Assembly (NCBI GenBank): GCA_021815935.1
Contig: JAKAZH010000055.1
Span: 1 to 9,776 of the forward strand
Source: Actinomycetes bacterium
Lineage (GTDB): Bacteria > Actinomycetota > Acidimicrobiia > Acidimicrobiales > Palsa-688
DNA: 9,776 nt
Reading direction: 5' to 3'
Below are positions 4,544-9,776 of the stretch, piece by piece. Positions within the stretch are counted from its first letter, which is position 1. Each line of letters opens with the position of its first letter. The translations under genes were made by a program, and so were the position numbers. The notes beneath the pieces are model-generated. The model ran no database searches. It had not been told where the DNA came from and worked only from the letters and a program-made list of their open reading frames with translations.

Positions 4544-7094
4544 TGTGGTGTTTCCATCGTTCGACGAGTTCGGCGGTGGGCTGGACGCCTCGGGCGTTGT
4601 GGTGACGTACGATCCGGGTCCACTCGCCTCGCAGTGCCCCGCCGGATCCTCCCGCCGCCGCGGCGTCGAGGGCTACCGCAGCGAGGTCATCGTTGAGCGG
4701 GTCGACGAGCGCCCCCTTGTGCGCGGCCCACAGGGCGAGATCGGTGTCACCGGCGCGCAAGGCGAGACCGGCGAGTTGGATTGTGAGGGTGGCGCAGAAC
4801 ACTTCTAGGTGGGTTCGCAGTCCTTCGTTGTCGACCCAGCCGTATCCGGAGTCGACATCGAACGGCGGGCCGCAGATCAAAGCGGCCGCCTCGCCGAGCG
4901 ACACGACCGCCGAGCCGACATCGCCGTCCTCCAAAGCGGCGCGGCCCACCTTGGCGTGGTCTTGCATGACATCCCAGTCGCAGCACACCCCTTGAAGCTG
5001 GTAGCCGGCGCGCCCGTCGGGGAGCCGCTCCGCTCCGATCGCCTTGCGCAACCGCGACAAGTTCGACCTGACCGTCACCCCGCCAGGATCGCTCTCCGAT
5101 CCGGCGCCTAACGCCCAGGCGATCCGGTCGAGACTCGACGGCCGCTCCCGGTGACACGCCAGGTAGACGAGAATCTCCGCGAGCACCGCCCGGCTGGGCT
5201 GCTCAACCCAGCCGGACACCTCGACCCTGCCGAGAACCCTCACCGACACCCCAGGAAGCTCCGGCGGGACGGGCGCAACGAAACGTGTTGACACACCAAC
5301 CGGACCTATCAGATCGGCGGGGCCGGCATCCGCCACGCCGGAAAGATCCTCCAACCCACCCTCCAACCCACCCTCCAATGCGCTGTTCAATCCACCCTCC
5401 AATGCGCTGTCCAACCCGCTGTCCAACCCGCTGTGCGTGTCTGGGCCGTCTGGCACGGTTTGCCGCTGGGAGGGTTCCGCGTCATCCGGCTCGCCGGGAT
5501 GCGAACCGGGCGGATAGTAGAAGCCCGGCGGGTACCCGGGCAGCGGCTGCCCGCCATAGCCGGCGGTCGCAGCACTGGACGGCATTTGAGGGCCAGTGGG
5601 TTTGGCGGGTCGGCGTCTGACCCGTAGCGCGACGAGCCCGGCGACCACAACCGCCGCCAAAAGGATCTCGATGACGTTGGTGGCGTCGAGGAGACTCCCT
5701 GGGGTTGATGCTGCTGGCGATGCGGAACCGGCTGGACGTCCCGACGATCCTGATGCTCCCGGTGCTCCTGCTGCGGTGGGCGTGGCGAAATGCAGCGGGC
5801 TGGTAGCGGCGCCCGGCTGCGCAACGAACACTGCGGCGGTGGGGAAGGTGATCGGGATGGTGGCGGTCCCGGGGTTGACGGTGATCGGGGTGTCCGCGCT
5901 GAAAGCCGCGACGGCCGGGCCCGGCGGGACAGTGATTTGCAGGGTGGCGGCCGTGACCGTGGCGGGCACCTCGAAGCCGTACCTGTAGACGAACACGTGG
6001 CTCTGTAAATCCGAGCCGACACTGCCGGCCGCGGTCAGGGGCGGGTCGGCGCCGCCGGGGAACACGTGCGGGTGAAGGACCTGGCCGGCAACGTTGAGGG
6101 TCATGTCGGCGGCGGTGACCGGCGAGTCGTACTGCACGTCGCGGGTGACATCGGAGACCGGCTGCGGCGGGTCCGACAGCGAAGGGACGAGCCACGCCAT
6201 CCCCGGATCGGCCGGCGTGCCTGACGGGCCGCCCGGCCCGAAATAGCTGAGCGTCACATCCGCCATGTCGACGATCAACGCCGCTTTGGGCAGTGACAGC
6301 GTCCCGTCATCGTATGGCGTCGCCAGAACGCGTTGCACCCCGACATCCGACTTGATCCGCCATCCCGCCGGGTCCCGGTAAAGCACCGCCGGCTGCGAGC
6401 CCTCGCGGGTCATGTGGGTGAGGGAGAACTCCTGGGAGAACCCTCCCGACGACATAGACAGAACCACGTCCGCCGAGCCCGACGGCAGGGAGGCGGCGAA
6501 GTATTCGGTTCCGCTCGCGACGCTCGCGACGCTCGGATCGCCCGGCGATGAGAACGGCTGGGACAGCGGCACGAGGATCGACGTGCCGCCGCCGGCGATA
6601 ACCGCCGAGGGGTCCGTCACGGTCCCGGCGGCGCTCTGATGAGCCTGCCACGACAAGGCGAACACCCACAGCGTCGCGCCCGCAGCGGCGGAACGCCCCG
6701 ACGGGAGAACCGGCCCGTCAGCCACCCCCGCCACCCGCCCGGCGAACCCGTAGCCGTTCACACGCCCATCCGCCGGCGCTGCCAACGGCGCAGGCCGAGA
6801 CGACAACTCGACGATCGACCCGACCGGCATCACCGCCGACGAGGCGGACGCGGTCCGGGCGCCGGCAACGCCCGTGAGGACGGCACCCGCAACCACCAAA
6901 ACCGCGGCGAGGCTGGCAGCGCCGGACGCCACAGCGCGTCCCAGCCGTCGTCTGCGCCAGCCGTAGATGCCGGTGCCCTTGAGGCTGCCGTCGGCGACCC
7001 CGAGGTTGATGGCAGTGTCCGGGGCGCGTGCCAGCGTGTTCTGGCCGGGTTGTTCGCCTGGGGCCGGCGGGGGCTGCATCGCTGCCGCGATCAT
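4530..7094 (-). CDS. Membrane-anchored SARP/BTAD-type transcriptional regulator with a large extracytoplasmic domain
   Basis: The start is ATG 7092-7094, preceded by GAGGTG (7099-7104); GTG 7115 is a weaker alternative. The product has 854 residues. A short cytoplasmic N-terminus ends in RRRR. It is followed by membrane helix 1 (about 55-77), an extracytoplasmic region of about 390 residues rich in beta-type strands, and a Pro/Ala/Ser/Gly stalk (about 440-468). Membrane helix 2 (471-490) is followed by RVRRRP, so both ends are cytoplasmic. A Pro/Gly-rich linker and tetrapeptide repeats (556-583) come next. Then comes a winged helix of OmpR/SARP type (about 616-699; VRVLGRVEVSG, VRSNLSRLRKAIG, GYQL) and a BTAD-like helical domain (705-815). 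It should bind DNA while anchored in the membrane and respond to an outside signal. The extracytoplasmic domain is not one I recognise, and I see no LysM motif in it. The gene diverges from the relaxase gene and has its own candidate operator upstream. Confidence 0.88.
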   Translation of the reverse strand: MIAAAMQPPPAPGEQPGQNTLARAPDTAINLGVADGSLKGTGIYGWRRRRLGRAVASGAASLAAVLVVAGAVLTGVAGARTASASSAVMPVGSIVELSSRPAPLAAPADGRVNGYGFAGRVAGVADGPVLPSGRSAAAGATLWVFALSWQAHQSAAGTVTDPSAVIAGGGTSILVPLSQPFSSPGDPSVASVASGTEYFAASLPSGSADVVLSMSSGGFSQEFSLTHMTREGSQPAVLYRDPAGWRIKSDVGVQRVLATPYDDGTLSLPKAALIVDMADVTLSYFGPGGPSGTPADPGMAWLVPSLSDPPQPVSDVTRDVQYDSPVTAADMTLNVAGQVLHPHVFPGGADPPLTAAGSVGSDLQSHVFVYRYGFEVPATVTAATLQITVPPGPAVAAFSADTPITVNPGTATIPITFPTAAVFVAQPGAATSPLHFATPTAAGAPGASGSSGRPAGSASPAASTPGSLLDATNVIEILLAAVVVAGLVALRVRRRPAKPTGPQMPSSAATAGYGGQPLPGYPPGFYYPPGSHPGEPDDAEPSQRQTVPDGPDTHSGLDSGLDSALEGGLNSALEGGLEGGLEDLSGVADAGPADLIGPVGVSTRFVAPVPPELPGVSVRVLGRVEVSGWVEQPSRAVLAEILVYLACHRERPSSLDRIAWALGAGSESDPGGVTVRSNLSRLRKAIGAERLPDGRAGYQLQGVCCDWDVMQDHAKVGRAALEDGDVGSAVVSLGEAAALICGPPFDVDSGYGWVDNEGLRTHLEVFCATLTIQLAGLALRAGDTDLALWAAHKGALVDPLNDDLAAVALDAAAAGGSGGALRGEWTRIVRHHNARGVQPTAELVERWKHHTANR
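5346..5429 (-). repeat. In-frame 12-bp coding repeats (GLDS/ALEG/GLEG tetrapeptides)
   Basis: Seven tetrapeptides of the form (G/A)-L-(D/E/N)-(S/G) follow each other between the membrane helix and the DNA-binding domain of the regulator. At DNA level the units are 12 bases, and adjacent units are nearly identical. Length change by slippage would keep the frame and alter the linker between anchor and DNA-binding domain. Confidence 0.75.
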
Positions 7095-7098
7095 GACA

Positions 7099-7104
7099 CA
7101 CCTC
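7099..7104 (-). promoter_or_regulatory. Shine-Dalgarno deciding the regulator start
   Basis: GAGGTG on the minus strand ends 4 bases before ATG 7094. No comparable site precedes the in-frame GTG at 7115. That GTG would also coincide with the transcript start predicted from the -10 at 7122-7127. Confidence 0.55.
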
Positions 7105-7121
7105 AAAGACGCCACACCCGG

Positions 7122-7127
7122 AAGCTA
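7122..7127 (-). promoter_or_regulatory. Candidate -10 element of the regulator gene
   Basis: TAGCTT on the minus strand fits TAnnnT. It lies 8 bases after the last heptamer (GCAACAC) of the phased array and about 28 bases before the ATG at 7094. There is no recognisable -35, as is usual for activator-dependent SARP targets, where the repeats cover that region. Confidence 0.4.
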
Positions 7128-7137
7128 CCCGGACGGT

Positions 7138-7178
7138 GTTGCCGGAGACGTTGCCAGCAGCATTGCCCGAAACGTTGC
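7138..7178 (-). repeat. Four-unit 12-bp-phased GCAAC array (array B), candidate operator
   Basis: On the minus strand the core GCAAC (one copy GCAAT) occupies 7174-7178, 7162-7166, 7150-7154 and 7138-7142, an exact 12-base period. The units are GCAACGTTTCGG, GCAATGCTGCTG, GCAACGTCTCCG and GCAACACCGTCC. The first unit matches the first unit of array A at 10 of 12 bases and shares the left flank CTGCAACG. The array sits directly upstream of the regulator's candidate -10 and inside the divergent spacer shared with the relaxase gene. SARP proteins bind direct heptamer repeats spaced by about one helical turn (usually 11 bp) upstream of the -10. Self-binding by the neighbouring regulator is therefore the leading reading. 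Confidence 0.6.
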
Positions 7179-7180
7179 AG

Positions 7181-7206
7181 GCCAAGACCGGAAACATTTT
7201 CTTGGC
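7181..7206. repeat. Inverted repeat GCCAAG-14-CTTGGC in the divergent spacer
   Basis: Perfect 6-bp arms at 7181-7186 and 7201-7206 flank an A/T-rich centre (GAAACATTTT at 7191-7200) next to array B. The arms and centre could form an operator or part of a transfer origin, since relaxases of this type usually act on DNA near their own gene. Confidence 0.4.
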
Positions 7207-7349
7207 GCAACGTTGATGGCATCGGTTCTGGCATGCCCGGCGCAACCTCGGCCTCCGACGATGAACGCCATGAACAATCCCGAAACCCCATACCCTGCCG
7301 CTGGCGACCTTGCCACCACCGCTGTGACGGCGGGTTGGGTGGGCGTGTT

Positions 7350-9776
7350 GTGTTGTCGATAGGTCGGGTGGGTGCGGGTGGCGCCCGCTACTACGCCGGG
7401 CAAGTCGCATCCGACCAGATCGACTACTACAGCGGTTCGGGGGAGGCGCAAGGTGTGTGGGTCGGGGCGGGGGCGGCGGCCGCCGGACTCGACGGTGCTG
7501 TCGACGAACACGTCCTCGCCGGGCTTCTATCCGGGATCGCACCTGACGGCACGCAGCTGCAGGGCGGCCCGCAGGGCCGGCTCTCCGGTCTCGACTTGAC
7601 GTTCTCCGCCCCTAAATCCGTTTCGGTCCTGTGGGGCCTCCACCACGACCCACAAGTACGCGGGGCTGTCGAGGACGCGCATCTTGGCGCGGTCGGCGAC
7701 GCCGTCGCGTACCTCGAAGCCGACGTTGCCGCGGCGCGCCGAGGTCACAACGGGACCCGCCTCGTAGACGTCGAAGGCCTCGCGGCCGCCAGCTTCACGC
7801 ACCGCACCTCGCGCATGGGCGACCCTCAGTTGCACACCCATGTCGTCGCCGTGAACATGGCCCGCGACAGCTCCGGGCGTTGGAGCGCACTCGACAGCCG
7901 CGCCATCTACCGTCACGCCGCGGCAGCCGGATACGTCTACCAGGCGTCGCTGCGCTACCAGCTCACCGAGACGCTCGGCGTCACATGGGGTCCAGTCAAA
8001 TCCGGCCAAGCCGACCTCGCCCGACTCGACCGCAAGACCCTCGAAGCGTTCTCGACCAGGAGAGGCCAGATCAACGCCGCCATGGCCGAACGCGGAACAT
8101 CGACCCCGAAATCCGCCCGGGTAGCGACCCTCGACACCAGACCCCCCAAAACGAGACCACCCAAAACCCTCCACCCCGGCGTTAACAGCCCGGGTGACAC
8201 TGCCACCGTCGAGGACGGTGCGGGTGCGGGTGCGGTTGCGGGGGTGGGTTTGTTCGAGCGGTGGGCCCGCCAAGGAGCCGAGCTCGGCGTGGACGTCGCC
8301 GGGCTCGTCGGCCGCCCCCACCAGCCGCGCCCGGAATGGTCGCTGCTCGCCTGGCTTGCCGGCGCCGACGGTCTCACAGCGAACACCTCCACCTTCGCCC
8401 GCCGCGACGTCATCAAAGCCGTCGCGCAAGCACACCGGCAAGGCGCCCGCGTCGCGGACGTTCTCGCGATCACCGGCCGTTTCCTCTCCGGGCCCGACAC
8501 CGTCGAAGTCACCGCCGCCGCCACGAGGGGCAGCTTGAAGTCATGGACGACGCTCGACATGCTCGCAGCAGAAAACTCTGTCCTCGCCATCGCCGCACAC
8601 CGAAACCGGAACCCCGAAACAAACCACAACCGCAACGCCGACCGCTACGTCGACGGCGGCAGGCGCCCGGGGAGATACCCCGACACCGCCAGTGGCCGGG
8701 CGGGGGTAGCGGGCCGGGACGCGATCGCCTCCGCGCTCGCCGGGCGGCCGTCGCTCACCGGCGAACAGCGAGACCTTGTGGAAGGGGTGTGCGCCACCAC
8801 CGCCGGCATCGTCTGCGTCGTCGGGAAAGCCGGGACCGGCAAAACGTACGCTCTCGACGCCGCGCGCGCCGCTTGGAACGCGGCGGGCTTCGACGTGATA
8901 GGCGCCGCCCTGTCCGCCCGCGCGGCGAAAGAACTCCAATCCGGCTCCGCTATACCGTCCTGCACCCTCGCCCGTCTCCTCGCCGACATCGACACCCCCC
9001 AACTACGACCCAGGCCGGGATCGGTCATCGTCGTCGACGAAGCCGGCATGGTCGGCACCCGCAGTCTGCTGCACCTCGCCGTCGCAGCCACATCGAACAA
9101 CTGGAAACTCGTCCTCGCCGGAGACCCCCGGCAACTCCCCGAGATCCAGGCGGGCGGCGCGTTCGCAGCCCTATGCCAACAAGGCCCCACCTGGAACCTC
9201 ACCGAAAACCGCCGGCAACACCTCGCCTGGGAACGCGAAGCGCTCGACATGCTCCGCGGCCGCCGGCCCGCCGCCGCCATAGGCGAATACGAGCGGCACG
9301 GGCGGATAACCGCCGCCCCGAACGCGCCCGCCATGCGGGCCGCTCTCATCGCCGACTGGTACCAGCACCGCAACACCGGCGAGACAACCCTGATCGTCGC
9401 GACCAGACGCCACGTCGTAGACGAACTCAACCAAGCAGCCCAGACGATACGCGTGCAAGCCGGGGAACTAGACCCCGCCAGCGCCGTCACCATCGCGAAC
9501 CGGACCGTCATGGCCGGAGACGACATCCTCTGCACCAGAAACGACCGCCGTCAAGGACTCCACAACGGCCAACAACTAACCGTCACCGAAATCCACCCCG
9601 GCGACACCATCCGAACCGTCGACCGCGACGGCGTCGCACGCGACATCGGCTGGGACTACGCCCAAGACGGACACGTAACCCTCGGCTACGCAACCACCAT
9701 CCACAAAGCCCAAGGCGTCACCGTCGACACCGCCCTACTCGCAGGAGACGAAACCCTCTACGCCGAAGCCGGATAC
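7350..9776 (+). CDS. TrwC/TraI-type (MOBF) conjugative relaxase-helicase, 3' end outside window
   Basis: The gene is open from GTG 7350 to the window edge, with 809 residues visible. It initiates conjugation by nicking one strand at oriT, becoming covalently linked to it, and unwinding the plasmid. The N-terminal relaxase domain (about 1-300) has tyrosine pairs 14-15 and 26-27, Asp82 in the GLDLTFSAPKSVS segment, and the metal-binding histidines His151, His162 and His164 (FTHRTSR, QLHTHVV). A variable Pro/Gly-rich linker follows. The SF1 helicase domain has Walker A GKAGTGKT (Lys498), Walker B VVDEAG (Asp563, Glu564), GDPRQLP (591-597), ENRRQ (619-623) and TIHKAQG (783-789). Spacing matches plasmid R388 TrwC closely. 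The start gives the family N-terminus (M/V)LSIGRV. TTG 7335 is a less likely alternative. No frameshift or stop is seen, so the enzyme looks functional. Confidence 0.96.
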   Translation, partial: MLSIGRVGAGGARYYAGQVASDQIDYYSGSGEAQGVWVGAGAAAAGLDGAVDEHVLAGLLSGIAPDGTQLQGGPQGRLSGLDLTFSAPKSVSVLWGLHHDPQVRGAVEDAHLGAVGDAVAYLEADVAAARRGHNGTRLVDVEGLAAASFTHRTSRMGDPQLHTHVVAVNMARDSSGRWSALDSRAIYRHAAAAGYVYQASLRYQLTETLGVTWGPVKSGQADLARLDRKTLEAFSTRRGQINAAMAERGTSTPKSARVATLDTRPPKTRPPKTLHPGVNSPGDTATVEDGAGAGAVAGVGLFERWARQGAELGVDVAGLVGRPHQPRPEWSLLAWLAGADGLTANTSTFARRDVIKAVAQAHRQGARVADVLAITGRFLSGPDTVEVTAAATRGSLKSWTTLDMLAAENSVLAIAAHRNRNPETNHNRNADRYVDGGRRPGRYPDTASGRAGVAGRDAIASALAGRPSLTGEQRDLVEGVCATTAGIVCVVGKAGTGKTYALDAARAAWNAAGFDVIGAALSARAAKELQSGSAIPSCTLARLLADIDTPQLRPRPGSVIVVDEAGMVGTRSLLHLAVAATSNNWKLVLAGDPRQLPEIQAGGAFAALCQQGPTWNLTENRRQHLAWEREALDMLRGRRPAAAIGEYERHGRITAAPNAPAMRAALIADWYQHRNTGETTLIVATRRHVVDELNQAAQTIRVQAGELDPASAVTIANRTVMAGDDILCTRNDRRQGLHNGQQLTVTEIHPGDTIRTVDRDGVARDIGWDYAQDGHVTLGYATTIHKAQGVTVDTALLAGDETLYAEAGY

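Larger units (their letters stand above)
7116..7349. other. Divergent regulatory spacer between regulator and relaxase genes; candidate oriT
   Basis: This spacer holds array B, the inverted repeat at 7181-7206, the candidate -10 of the regulator and, for the relaxase, only a weak -10-like TACCCT (7291-7296). Around 7112-7119 the minus strand reads GGGTGTGG, recalling the GGTGTGG core at the nick site of the F plasmid, a MOBF relative. The position beside the relaxase start is right for oriT, but neither the nick site nor the hairpins can be proven by eye. Confidence 0.35.

Noticed and set aside
7261..7362. 33-codon open frame (ATG 7261) overlapping the relaxase start, as a possible leader peptide
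   Set aside because: There is no ribosome-binding site before either ATG and no regulatory logic in the peptide. The overlap with the relaxase start could arise by chance.
6718..7542. Minus-strand frame in which array B would encode an Asn-rich repeat
   Set aside because: It overlaps both the regulator gene start and the relaxase coding sequence in other frames, and its translation is Arg/Pro-rich shadow sequence.

Overview
This is a high-GC, actinobacterial-type accessory region, most probably part of a conjugative or integrative element (plasmid or ICE). The signs are GTG and TTG starts, TrwC-type (MOBF) relaxase motifs in actinobacterial style, a SARP/BTAD-type regulator and a Tn3-type resolvase. 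No rRNA, tRNA or CRISPR array was recognised, and the host genus cannot be fixed from sequence alone.

Left part (1-1830). The C-terminal tail of a helix-turn-helix protein enters on + (3-86). It converges on a minus-strand gene for a DUF5677-like helical protein (155-796), whose C-terminus looks short. A + strand pair follows: a Pro/Ala-rich 73-residue protein with a strong Shine-Dalgarno and TTG start (875-1096), then a three-helix membrane protein of the DUF6338 type. The second gene is best read from a rare CTG codon at 1093 that overlaps the first gene's stop.

Middle (1830-3554). A clear promoter (TTGACA-17-TAGAGT, 1846-1874) drives a serine resolvase that keeps its catalytic core but loses helix E and the DNA-binding domain after about residue 114. 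About 1.2 kb without a convincing gene follows. It holds decayed coding scraps, several inverted repeats (a perfect 12-bp one at 3085/3133) and a four-unit, 12-bp-period GCAAC array (3262-3302).

Right part (3555-9776). An inositol-monophosphatase-family gene with all catalytic motifs (3555-4364) converges on a very unusual regulator gene on minus (4530-7094). That regulator has two membrane segments around a large extracytoplasmic domain and a cytoplasmic C-terminus made of an OmpR/SARP winged helix plus BTAD. A second four-unit, 12-bp GCAAC array (7138-7178) lies just upstream of it, placed relative to a -10 hexamer as SARP operators are. Divergent from it, the TrwC-type relaxase/helicase gene (7350 to the window end) runs off the edge with 809 residues visible.

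Working model (inference): the membrane-anchored SARP senses something outside the cell. Through phased GCAAC operators it controls its own gene, possibly the divergent relaxase gene, and perhaps the phosphatase gene, whose upstream region carries the second array.
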